DNA from: Lentzea kentuckyensis
GTDB taxonomy: Bacteria; Actinomycetota; Actinomycetes; Mycobacteriales; Pseudonocardiaceae
Length of the DNA: 56,102 nt
Direction of reading: 5' to 3'
NCBI RefSeq assembly: GCF_002150765.1
Contig: NZ_MUYM01000130.1
Coordinates: 1-56,102, forward strand
The position numbers were made by a program, and so were the translations under genes. The notes under the pieces are model-generated. The model was not told the origin of the DNA. It was given only the letters and a program-made list of their open reading frames with translations, and did not search any database. This document shows positions 42,068 to 49,917 of the stretch, piece by piece (positions within the stretch are counted from its first letter, which is position 1; each line of letters opens with the position of its first letter).

Positions 42068-43617
42068 CCGCCGAAGTCCCCGCCGGCCTGCCCGCCGCAC
42101 CGGAGTTCACCGAGCCGCTGTCGGAGTGGCACCGCCTGCACGTGCGCATGCTGATCGTGCGGCCGCTCAACGAGAGCATCGCGATGCTGGTGCCGATTCT
42201 CGTGCTGCTGTTCACCGGCAACGGCGAGAAGTGGCGCCTCATCGCCAGCAGTGTCACGGTCGCGGCGATCCTCGCGTTCAGCTATCTCATCTGGCGCACC
42301 ACGAAGTACCGCATCACCGACGACCAGGTCGAGCTGCACACCGGCCTGCTGACCCGCAAGCAGCTCGCGGTGCCGCGTGATCGCATCAGGACGGTCGACC
42401 TCACCTCGAAGCCGGGCCACCGGATCTTCGGGCTGTCGGCGGTGCGGATCGGCACCGGGCAGCAGGACGTCCCCGGCACCGACGGCCTCACGCTCGACGC
42501 GGTGACGTCGGAGGAGGCGGAGCGGCTGCGGTTGTTGTTGCTGCAGAAGACAGTCACGCCGAAGTCGGCCTCGCCCGACGAGCCGCACGCGGAACCGGTG
42601 GTCGCGGAGTCCGAGGTCATCTCGCAGCTCGACCTGAAGTGGCTGAAGTTCGCGCCGCTCTCGTTGTCGGGACTGGTCGCGATCGGTGCCGTGTTCGGCG
42701 TGCTGTCCAACTACGCGGACGACCTGGGCCTGCACCCGATCCAGGACCTGTCGGAGTGGTTGTTCGAGCACCCGAGCTTCACGCTGATCGGCGCGTTCGT
42801 GATCGCCCTGGTGGTGCTCGGGCTGATCCTCTCGATCCCGCTCTACATCCTGCAGTTCTGGAACTACCGGCTGACCCGTGAGCCGGACGGAACCCTGCGC
42901 GTGCAACGGGGTCTGCTCACCACCCGGTCGGTCTCGGTGGAGGAGCAACGGCTGCGCGGCGTCGACATCCAGGAACCGCTGCTGGTGCGGGCCGGCAAGG
43001 GCGCGAAGCTGGCCGCGGTGACGACGGGCCTGGGTTCGAAGGGCGAGAGCAACCTCCTGCTGCCGCCCGCGCCGTTGTCCGTGGCGCACCAGGTCTCGCA
43101 GGACGTGCTGAAGGTGCACGACGACCCGACCCTGCGCAAGCTCCGCAAGCACCCGTTCGCCGCGTTGCGCCGCAGCGTGATCCGGCACGTGGTGCCGTGG
43201 GTGGTGATCGCGGTCGGCCTCGCGATCTGGGCACCGTCGTGGGCGTGGCCGATCCCGGTGGTGATCCTGCCGTTCGCCGCGCTGGTCGGCTGGGACAACT
43301 ACCGCTCGCTCGGCAACGCGCTCGACGACCGCTACCTGGTGACGCGCAACAACTCCCTCGTCCGGTCCACCGTGGCGTTGCAGCGCACCGGCATCATCGG
43401 CTGGCGCATCCAGCGGTCGTTCTTCCAGCGCCGCAGCGGGTTGATGACGATCGGCGCGACCACCGCGGCGGGCGCGGGCGTCTACCACGTGACGGACGTC
43501 GGCGAGTCCGACGGCCTGGCGCTGGCCGACGAGGCCGTGCCGGACCTGCTGCGGCCGTTCCTGATCGAGTCCCCAGAAAAATCCACTGTGGACGGTCAGG
43601 CGGAGCGGAACGTCTGA
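42064..43617 (+). CDS. PH domain membrane protein (YdbT-like)
   Basis: 517 residues with six predicted membrane helices in three pairs, each followed by a bPH2 domain (TKYRITDDQVELHTGLLTRKQLAVPRDRIRTVDLTSKPGHRIFGLSAVRIGTG; WNYRLTREPDGTLRVQRGLLTTRSVSVEEQRLRGVDIQEP; NALDDRYLVTRNNSLVRSTVALQRTGIIGWRIQRSFFQRRSG). This triple arrangement is the YdbT pattern. It works with the preceding YdbS-like protein. Its last 22 bases overlap the convergent GlxA-type gene. Confidence 0.85.
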   Translation: MTAEVPAGLPAAPEFTEPLSEWHRLHVRMLIVRPLNESIAMLVPILVLLFTGNGEKWRLIASSVTVAAILAFSYLIWRTTKYRITDDQVELHTGLLTRKQLAVPRDRIRTVDLTSKPGHRIFGLSAVRIGTGQQDVPGTDGLTLDAVTSEEAERLRLLLLQKTVTPKSASPDEPHAEPVVAESEVISQLDLKWLKFAPLSLSGLVAIGAVFGVLSNYADDLGLHPIQDLSEWLFEHPSFTLIGAFVIALVVLGLILSIPLYILQFWNYRLTREPDGTLRVQRGLLTTRSVSVEEQRLRGVDIQEPLLVRAGKGAKLAAVTTGLGSKGESNLLLPPAPLSVAHQVSQDVLKVHDDPTLRKLRKHPFAALRRSVIRHVVPWVVIAVGLAIWAPSWAWPIPVVILPFAALVGWDNYRSLGNALDDRYLVTRNNSLVRSTVALQRTGIIGWRIQRSFFQRRSGLMTIGATTAAGAGVYHVTDVGESDGLALADEAVPDLLRPFLIESPEKSTVDGQAERNV

Positions 43618-44531
43618 CGGTAGGCGCTCGGCGACACCCCGATCGACGCCGCCAGCTGCTGCCTCAGTGCCGCTCCCGTCCCGAACCCCGCGTGCCGCGC
43701 GACCTGGTCGATCGGCAGGTCCGTGGACTCCAGCAGGTGCCGGGCGCGGTCGACGCGCTGCTGCGTCAGCCACTGGCCCGGGGACATGCCGGTTTCCGCG
43801 CGGAACCGGCGGGTGAACGTGCGCACGCTCATCCGCACCTGACCGGCCATCGCGGAGAGGTCGAGCGGTTCTTGGAGGCGCTCCAAGGCCCATTCGCGGG
43901 CGAGTGCGGTGGAGGTGTCCGGGTAGCTCGGCACCGGGCGGTCGACGAACTGGGACTGGCCGCCCTGCCGCCACGCCGGGACCACGCAGTAGCGGGCGAT
44001 CCAGTTCGCCACCTCGCTGCCGTGGTCGGACCTGATGACGTGCAGGCACAGGTCGATGCCGGCGGCGACCCCCGCCGAGGTGAGGATGTCGCCGTCGTCG
44101 ATGAACAGCACGTCCGGGTTGAGCCGCACCTTCGGGTACAGCGCGCGGAACTGGTCGGTGGTGCCCCAGTGCGTGGTCGCCGGCCGGCCGTCGAGCAGCC
44201 CGGCCGCGGCGAGCACGAACGCTCCGGTGCAGATCGACATGATCCGCCGGGCGTTCGTCGTCGTCAGCGCCTCCAGGACGGCGGGTTCGAGCCTGCCCTC
44301 GCGCGCCGGCCGGTAGTGGGTGCCCGGCACGAGGACCGTGTCCGCGTCTTGGAGCGCCTCCAAGCCGTGCTCGGGCGTGATGGTGAAGCCGCCGGTCGTG
44401 GGGATCGGGCGGCGGTCCGGCGAGCAGACGACGACCTCGTAGCGGTCCGCGAGCCGGGCGAACATGTGCGTGGAGCTGCCGATGTCGAACGCGACGGACT
44501 GTTCGAGGGCGAGCACGGCGATCCGGTGCAT
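43596..44531 (-). CDS. GlxA-family regulator (DJ-1/PfpI domain plus AraC HTH)
   Basis: 311 residues. N-terminal amidotransferase-like domain (1-180) with the nucleophile-elbow Cys100 in IMSICTGAFVLAAAGLLDGRPATTHW. C-terminal AraC HTH (about 205-311): LDLSAMAGQVRMSVRTFTRRFRAETGMSPGQWLTQQRVDRARHLLESTDLPIDQVARHAGFGTGAALRQQLAASIGVSPSAYRQTFR. These regulators bind small ligands in the DJ-1-like domain. The divergent MFS gene (start 71 bases away) is the likely target. Confidence 0.9.
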   Translation of the reverse strand: MHRIAVLALEQSVAFDIGSSTHMFARLADRYEVVVCSPDRRPIPTTGGFTITPEHGLEALQDADTVLVPGTHYRPAREGRLEPAVLEALTTTNARRIMSICTGAFVLAAAGLLDGRPATTHWGTTDQFRALYPKVRLNPDVLFIDDGDILTSAGVAAGIDLCLHVIRSDHGSEVANWIARYCVVPAWRQGGQSQFVDRPVPSYPDTSTALAREWALERLQEPLDLSAMAGQVRMSVRTFTRRFRAETGMSPGQWLTQQRVDRARHLLESTDLPIDQVARHAGFGTGAALRQQLAASIGVSPSAYRQTFRSA

Positions 44532-44565
44532 GGCCCGATTCTTTCACATGTTGGCCATCGGGCCA
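44531..44565. promoter_or_regulatory. Inverted repeat in GlxA/MFS intergenic region
   Basis: TGGCCCGAT (44531-44539) and ATCGGGCCA (44557-44565) are perfectly complementary 9-bp arms separated by 17 bases; the right arm also pairs locally (TGGCC-atcg-GGCCA, 44552-44565). The left arm touches the GlxA start codon. Candidate site of autoregulation. Confidence 0.5.
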
Positions 44566-44602
44566 CTGGTCGGCGAATGCGACATCACGGAGGCTTGTCG
44601 CC

Positions 44603-45868
44603 GTGAGACTGCATTGGGCCTGGGTTGTCGCTGGGGTGTCCTTCATCGCCTTGGTGGGTGCCGCGTCGTTCCGCGCGGCACCTGGTGCGTTGATCGAGCC
44701 GTTGCGGGCGGAGTTCGGCTGGACGACCGGCACGATCTCGCTCGCGATCTCGATCAACCTGTTGCTGTACGGGTTGACCGCGCCGTTCGCGGCCGCGCTG
44801 ATGGACAAGTTCGGCGTGCGGGTCGTGGTGACCTGCGCGTTGACGATGGTCGCCATCGGCAGCGGGCTCACGGTGTTCATGACGGCCTCGTGGCAGCTGG
44901 TGCTGCTGTGGGGTGTCGTGGTCGGTCTCGGCACGGGCTCGATGGCGCTGGCGTTCGTCGCGACGATCACCGGACGGTGGTTCGTGCGGCACCGCGGCCT
45001 GGTCACGGGCGTGCTGACGGCGGGTGGCGCGGCGGGCCAGCTGGTGTTCCTGCCGACGGTGGCGTGGCTGTCCGAGAGCTACGGCTGGCGGCCCGCTTCG
45101 CTGGTCATCTGCATCGCCGCGCTGGCCGTGGTGCCGTTGGCGGCGTTCTTCCTGCGCGAGTACCCGCGTGACGTGGGGTTGTTGCCGCTCGGCGCGACCG
45201 AGGACACTCCCCCGCCGCCGTCCGGTGGTGCGGCCCGTCGCGCTCTGACGGCGTTGGGTTCGGCCGCGCGCACCCGGCCGTTCTGGCTGCTGGCCGGTGG
45301 GTTCGCCATCTGCGGTGCGTCCACGAACGGCCTGGTGGGCACGCACTTCATCCCCGCCGCGCACGACCACGGCATGCCGACGACGACCGCGGCCGGGCTG
45401 CTGGCGTTGGTGGGCGTGTTCGACATCGTGGGCACGATCGTGTCCGGCTGGCTGACCGACAAAGTCGACTCGCGGCTGCTGCTGGCGGCGTACTACGCGT
45501 TGCGCGGCCTCTCGCTGATGCTGCTGCCTCAGCTGTTCGGTGCGTCCGCGCACCCGTCGATGCTGGTGTTCATCATCTTCTACGGCCTGGACTGGGTCGC
45601 GACCGTGCCGCCCACGGTGGCGTTGTGCCGGCAGTACTTCGGCATGTCCGGGCCCGTCGTGTTCGGCTGGGTGTTCGCGTCGCACCAGCTCGGGGCGGCC
45701 CTGGCGGCGTCCGCGGCCGGGCTCACCCGCGACCACCTGGGCAGCTACGACCTGGCCTGGTACGTCGCGGGCGCCCTCTGCCTCGGCGCGGCCGTGCTGT
45801 CAGCGTCGCTTGCGCGACGTCCCGAAGATGCCCCGCGTGATCTCGCGAGCCAGGGCGCTGCCGGCTGA
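44603..45868 (+). CDS. MFS transporter (OFA/monocarboxylate-like)
   Basis: 421 residues from GTG 44603 (GGAGG ten bases upstream). Twelve predicted helices; begins HWAWVVAGVSFIALVGAASFRAAPGALIEPLRAEFGWTTGTISLAISINLLLYGL, which resembles the OFA/MCT group (W at the substrate-gate, FGW motif before helix 2). These carry monocarboxylates such as oxalate, formate or lactate. Divergent from a GlxA-type regulator. The 3' end overlaps the HerA-like gene by 69 bases, an unusually long tail-to-tail overlap. Confidence 0.85.
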   Translation: MRLHWAWVVAGVSFIALVGAASFRAAPGALIEPLRAEFGWTTGTISLAISINLLLYGLTAPFAAALMDKFGVRVVVTCALTMVAIGSGLTVFMTASWQLVLLWGVVVGLGTGSMALAFVATITGRWFVRHRGLVTGVLTAGGAAGQLVFLPTVAWLSESYGWRPASLVICIAALAVVPLAAFFLREYPRDVGLLPLGATEDTPPPPSGGAARRALTALGSAARTRPFWLLAGGFAICGASTNGLVGTHFIPAAHDHGMPTTTAAGLLALVGVFDIVGTIVSGWLTDKVDSRLLLAAYYALRGLSLMLLPQLFGASAHPSMLVFIIFYGLDWVATVPPTVALCRQYFGMSGPVVFGWVFASHQLGAALAASAAGLTRDHLGSYDLAWYVAGALCLGAAVLSASLARRPEDAPRDLASQGAAG

Positions 45869-47320
45869 CCGCAGGAACGACTTCACGGCGCTGTTGCCGA
45901 GCACCTTCTCGACGAGCCCCGGTTCCTCCTTCTCGTGCCTTTGCGGAGGAGCTTCCGGGGCTTGTTGTTCTTCTTGCGGTGGCGCGACTTTCCGCATCAG
46001 CTGCTCGTAGGCCGACTCGCGGTCGACGGTCTCCGCGTACTTGCCGTGGAGATCCGAGCTTTGTGCGGCTTGTTTGATCGCGTCGTTGCCGATCGTGTCC
46101 ATCAACGACCGCGGCGCCCGGAGCCTGGTCCACGCGACCGGCGTCGGCGCGCCCTTCTCGCTCAGCACGGTGATGATCGCCTCGCCGATGCCGAGTGACG
46201 TGAGCGCCTTCTCCAGGTCGTAGTGCGGGGTGTTCGGATACGTCTTCACCGTGCGGGACAACGCCTTCTGGTCGTCCGGGGTGAACGCGCGCAGTGCGTG
46301 CTGGACGCGCGCGCCGAGCTGCGACAGCACGTCGTTCGGGATGTCGGTCGGCAGCTGCGTGCAGAAGAAGACGCCGATTCCCTTGGACCGGATGAGCTTC
46401 ACGGTCTGGGTGATCTGGTCGAGGAACGCCTTGGACGCGTTGGCGAACAGCAAATGCGCCTCGTCGAAGAAGAAGACGAGCTTGGGCTTCTCGACGTCGC
46501 CCTCCTCCGGCAGCGTCTCGAACAGTTCGGCCAGCAACCACATCAGGAACGTCGAGAACAGCTGCGGGTTGCCCTGCAGTTCCGCGAGTTCGAGCAGGCT
46601 GATGACGCCCTTGCCGTCGCGTTCCCGCATCAGGTCGGCCGGGTCGAGCTCGGGCTCGCCGAAGAACCTGTCGCCGCCCTGCGCCTCCAGGTTCACCAGG
46701 GCCCGCAGGATCACGCCCGCCGTCGAGCTGGAGACGCCGCCGATGCCCTTGAGGTCCTCCTTGCCCTCGTCGCTGGTGAGGTGCTGGATGACGCTGCGCA
46801 GGTCCTTGGTGTCGAGCAGCGGCAGACCTTTCGAGTCCGCCCAGTGGAAGATCAGGCCGAGGGTCGACTCCTGGGTGTCGTTCAGGCCCAGCACCTTCGA
46901 CAACAGGATCGGCCCGAAGCTGGTGACCGACGCCCGCAGCGGCACGCCGATGCCGCCGGTGCCGATCGACAGGAACTGCGTCGGGTAGCCCTGCGGCTGC
47001 CAGTCGTCGCCGGTGTCCTTCGCGCGGGTGTCCGTGCGGTCGCTGCGCTGGCCCTCGCGTGACAGACCGGACAGGTCGCCCTTGACGTCCGCCATCAGCA
47101 CCGGCACGCCGTTGTTCGACAGCTGTTCGGCGAGCAGCTGCAGCGTCTTCGTCTTGCCGGTTCCCGTTGCGCCGGCGACAAGTCCGTGCCGGTTGACCAT
47201 GGACAACGGGATGCGGACGTGCGCGGTCGACTCCACGGTTCCGTCGACCAGGACGGACCCAAGTTCGATGGCCGCGCTCTCGGAGGCGTATCCAGCAGCG
47301 ATCTCAGCTTGAGCCGTCAT
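45800..47320 (-). CDS. HerA-like ATPase (DUF853 family)
   Basis: 506 residues from ATG 47320. P-loop at 50-57 GATGTGKT within HGLVAGATGTGKTKTLQLLAEQLS, LMADVKGDLSGLSREG, and Walker B KPKLVFFFDEAHLLF; QLGARVQHALRAFTPDDQKAL and the C-terminal region fit the bacterial helicase HerA-like (DUF853/YjgR) group. These are hexameric FtsK/HerA-type ATPases of unclear role, often proposed in DNA processing. The tail (about 440-506) is charged, Gln/Glu/Pro-rich and variable. No NurA nuclease gene is nearby. Confidence 0.85.
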   Translation of the reverse strand: MTAQAEIAAGYASESAAIELGSVLVDGTVESTAHVRIPLSMVNRHGLVAGATGTGKTKTLQLLAEQLSNNGVPVLMADVKGDLSGLSREGQRSDRTDTRAKDTGDDWQPQGYPTQFLSIGTGGIGVPLRASVTSFGPILLSKVLGLNDTQESTLGLIFHWADSKGLPLLDTKDLRSVIQHLTSDEGKEDLKGIGGVSSSTAGVILRALVNLEAQGGDRFFGEPELDPADLMRERDGKGVISLLELAELQGNPQLFSTFLMWLLAELFETLPEEGDVEKPKLVFFFDEAHLLFANASKAFLDQITQTVKLIRSKGIGVFFCTQLPTDIPNDVLSQLGARVQHALRAFTPDDQKALSRTVKTYPNTPHYDLEKALTSLGIGEAIITVLSEKGAPTPVAWTRLRAPRSLMDTIGNDAIKQAAQSSDLHGKYAETVDRESAYEQLMRKVAPPQEEQQAPEAPPQRHEKEEPGLVEKVLGNSAVKSFLRSAGSALAREITRGIFGTSRKRR

Positions 47321-47395
47321 GCACGAGGAGCGTAACCAGGTTGCTGCACGCCGCCACTCGAAGTTGAGGCCTCGCGCAGTAATGTTCGGGGCGTG

Positions 47396-47998
47396 ATGGA
47401 TCGTCTGGTGTGGATCGACTGCGAGATGACCGGACTCGACTTGGGCAAGGACGCTCTGATCGAGATCGCGGCACTGGTCACGGATGCCGAGCTCAACGTG
47501 CTCGGCGAGGGCGTGGACATAGTGATCCACGCCTCCGACGACGTGCTCGCCTCGATGCCTGAGGTCGTCATGGAGATGCACGCCAAGTCGGGCCTGACCG
47601 AGGAGGTGCGCGCCTCCGCGGTGTCGCTGGAGGAGGCCGAGTCCGCCGTGCTGGCCTACATCAAGGAGTGGGTCCCGGATCCCCGGACCGCGCCCCTGGC
47701 CGGCAACTCCATCGCGACCGACCGGGGCTTCATCGCCCGCGACATGCCGGCGTTGGACGCGCACCTGCACTACCGCATGGTCGACGTGTCGTCGATCAAG
47801 GAGCTGTGCCGGCGCTGGTACCCGCGCATCTACTACGCGCAGCCGGGCAAGGGACTCGCGCACCGGGCGCTCGCGGACATCATCGAGTCGATCCGGGAGC
47901 TCGCGTACTACCGGCGCACGGCGTTCGTGCCGCAGCCAGGTCCGTCGACGGAACAGGCCCAGGCCGTGGCCGCTGAGCTGCTCAAAAAGGCCGACTGA
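47396..47998 (+). CDS. orn: Oligoribonuclease
   Basis: 200 residues (ATG 47396; the adjacent GTG 47393 also possible). A -10-like TAATGT ends about seven bases before the start and no Shine-Dalgarno is seen, so the mRNA may be leaderless. DEDD motifs: WIDCEMTGLD (D9, E11 by count from ATG), AGNSIATDRGFIARDMP, and HRALADIIESIREL with the final Asp. Length and sequence are those of bacterial Orn, which degrades 2-5 nt RNAs including pGpG from c-di-GMP breakdown. It precedes tRNA-His. Confidence 0.97.
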   Translation: MDRLVWIDCEMTGLDLGKDALIEIAALVTDAELNVLGEGVDIVIHASDDVLASMPEVVMEMHAKSGLTEEVRASAVSLEEAESAVLAYIKEWVPDPRTAPLAGNSIATDRGFIARDMPALDAHLHYRMVDVSSIKELCRRWYPRIYYAQPGKGLAHRALADIIESIRELAYYRRTAFVPQPGPSTEQAQAVAAELLKKAD

Positions 47999-48063
47999 AC
48001 CCCCGATTTCAATATCGGTAGCTCTCGTTGCTATGCTTTCCTCGCCGGTCACGGACCGGTGAT

Positions 48064-48137
48064 GGTGGGTGTAGCTCAGCTGGCAGAGCACTGGGTTGTG
48101 ATCCCAGGTGTCGCGGGTTCAAGTCCCGTCACTCACC
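48064..48137 (+). tRNA. tRNA-His (GTG anticodon)
   Basis: Acceptor GTGGGTG (48065-48071) pairs with CACTCAC (48130-48136), with the extra G-1 (48064) opposite C73 (48137) that identifies tRNA-His. D stem GCTC/GAGC, anticodon stem CTGGG/CCCAG with loop TTGTGAT (anticodon GTG), T stem GCGGG/CCCGT with loop TTCAAGT. The 3' CCA is not encoded. A -10-like TATGCT lies at about 48031. Confidence 0.96.
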
Positions 48138-48143
48138 CTGGAC

Positions 48144-48196
48144 AGCCGGATTATGTCTGCAAAAAGCGCAGACATAATCCGGCTTCGTCTATTTTC
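48144..48196 (+). terminator. Terminator of tRNA-His
   Basis: Perfect 17-bp stem (48144-48160 with 48168-48184) with loop AAAAAGC, followed by a T-rich tail TTCGTCTATTTT. It starts six bases beyond the tRNA end. A typical intrinsic terminator. Confidence 0.85.
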
Positions 48197-48238
48197 TGGG
48201 GGCCAAGCCCCCAGACCCCAGCCGGGGGACGCCCCCGG
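48196..48238 (+). repeat. Two consecutive GC hairpins after tRNA-His terminator
   Basis: CTGGGGGC-caa-GCCCCCAG (48196-48214) and CCGGGGG-acg-CCCCCGG (48222-48238), both perfect. This kind of GGGGGC/GCCCCC pair following tRNA genes recurs in actinomycete genomes as I recall. It may be a back-up terminator or a dispersed repeat. Confidence 0.7.
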
Positions 48239-48290
48239 ACCCCCGATCTGATCCACCACGGCCCACGCCTGCCTGCCGGAGTGAGTGCTC

Positions 48291-49916
48291 ATGACCACGC
48301 TCGTCGCCAAGGATCTCGCCGCAGGTCACGGTGATCGTGTCCTGTTCTCCGGACTCGATCTCGTGGTCGCTCCCGGCGACGTCATCGGGCTCGTGGGAGT
48401 GAACGGCGCCGGCAAGTCGACGCTTTTGAAGACGTTGGCCCGCCTGATCCCCGCCGAGTCCGGCCGTGTCTCGTTGTCACCGCCGTCCGCGAACGTGGGC
48501 CACCTCGCGCAGGAGCCGGAGCGTCTCGAAGGCGAGACCGTGCGGGACTTCCTGGCTCGCCGCACGGGTGTCGCGGCAGCTCAGACCGCGCTGGACGTCG
48601 CTACCGAGGCACTGACCGCCGGCAACGACGAGGGCTACTCGGAAGCGTTGGACCAGTGGCTCGCGCTGGGTGGCGCCGACCTGGAGGAACGGTCGCTGGA
48701 GGTCGTCGCCGACCTCGGCCTGACCGTGGGCCTCGACGCGTTGATGACCTCGCTGTCCGGTGGCCAGGCGGCGCGGGCGGGCATGGCGTCGTTGCTGCTC
48801 AGCCGCTACGACATCTTCCTGCTCGACGAGCCGACCAACGACCTGGACCTCGACGGCCTGGAGCGGCTGGAGAAGTTCGTCACAGGGCTGCGCGCGGGCA
48901 CGGTGCTCGTGTCGCACGACCGCGAGTTCCTGGCCCGCACGGTCACCAGTGTGCTGGAGCTCGACCTGCACCAGAACCAGGTGAAGCTGTACGGCGGCGG
49001 CTACGAGTCGTACCTCGAAGAGCGCGCGCGGGCCCGTCAGCACGCCCGTGACGACTACGAGGAGTTCGCGGACACCAAGGCCTCGCTGGAGGCCCGTGCG
49101 CGCATGCAGCGGTCGTGGATGGAGAAGGGCGTGATGAACGCCCGGCGCAAGGCGGGCGACAACGACAAGAACGCCCGCAAGTTCCGTGCCGACGCGACCG
49201 AGAAGCAGGCGTCGAAGGCCCGTCAGACCGACCGCATGATCGAACGCCTCGACGTGGTCGACGAGCCCCGCAAGGAGTGGGAGCTGCGGATGGAGATCGC
49301 CGCGGCCCCGCGTTCCGGCGCGGTGGTGGCGTCCCTGCGGGCAGCGGTGGTGTCACGCGGTTCGTTCACGCTCGGCCCGGTCGACCTGCAGATCGACTGG
49401 GCGGACCGGGTCGCGATCACCGGCGCGAACGGCGCTGGCAAGTCGACGCTGCTCGCCGCACTGCTCGGAAGGGCGGAGTTGTCCTCCGGCTACGCGACTC
49501 TGGGCTCCGGCGTCGTGGTCGGCGAGGTGGACCAGGCCCGCGGCCTGTTCCTGGGCGACCTGCCGCTGGTGGACGCGTTCGAGGAGGCCGTGCCGGAGAT
49601 GAACCCGGCCGACGTGCGGACGTTGCTGGCCAAGTTCGGGCTGAAGGCCGCGCACGTGATGCGCCCGGCGGCGTCGTTGTCCCCGGGTGAACGGACGCGG
49701 GCGGCGTTGGCGTTGCTGCAGGGCCGCGGGGTGAACCTGCTGGTGCTGGACGAGCCGACGAACCACCTCGACCTGCCGGCGATCGAGCAGCTGGAGCAGG
49801 CGCTGGAGAACTACCCCGGCACGTTGCTGCTGGTGACGCACGACCGGCGGATGCTGGAGGCCGTGCAGGTGAACCGTCGCCTGACCGTTTCCGGCGGCCA
49901 GGTGACGGTGTCCTGA
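48291..49916 (+). CDS. ABC-F family ATP-binding protein
   Basis: 541 residues from ATG 48291 (GGAG upstream). Two ABC domains without membrane helices: Walker A GVNGAGKST and GANGAGKST, signatures LSGGQAARAG and LSPGERTRAA, Walker B FLLDEPTNDLDLDG and LLVLDEPTNHLDLPA. The linker between them is charged and helical (ERARARQHARDDYEEFADTKASLEARARMQRSWMEKG), the P-site tRNA interaction motif of ABC-F. These act on the ribosome as translation factors or antibiotic-resistance proteins. The exact role is not predictable. It follows a same-strand tRNA-His. Confidence 0.92.
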   Translation: MTTLVAKDLAAGHGDRVLFSGLDLVVAPGDVIGLVGVNGAGKSTLLKTLARLIPAESGRVSLSPPSANVGHLAQEPERLEGETVRDFLARRTGVAAAQTALDVATEALTAGNDEGYSEALDQWLALGGADLEERSLEVVADLGLTVGLDALMTSLSGGQAARAGMASLLLSRYDIFLLDEPTNDLDLDGLERLEKFVTGLRAGTVLVSHDREFLARTVTSVLELDLHQNQVKLYGGGYESYLEERARARQHARDDYEEFADTKASLEARARMQRSWMEKGVMNARRKAGDNDKNARKFRADATEKQASKARQTDRMIERLDVVDEPRKEWELRMEIAAAPRSGAVVASLRAAVVSRGSFTLGPVDLQIDWADRVAITGANGAGKSTLLAALLGRAELSSGYATLGSGVVVGEVDQARGLFLGDLPLVDAFEEAVPEMNPADVRTLLAKFGLKAAHVMRPAASLSPGERTRAALALLQGRGVNLLVLDEPTNHLDLPAIEQLEQALENYPGTLLLVTHDRRMLEAVQVNRRLTVSGGQVTVS

Positions 49917-49917
49917 G

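Noticed and set aside
41830..45006. Very long reading frame (about 1050 codons) on the minus strand
   Set aside because: It runs antisense through the PH-domain genes and in another frame of the GlxA gene. Its sequence is Arg/Pro/His-rich, as expected from out-of-frame reading of GC-rich DNA.
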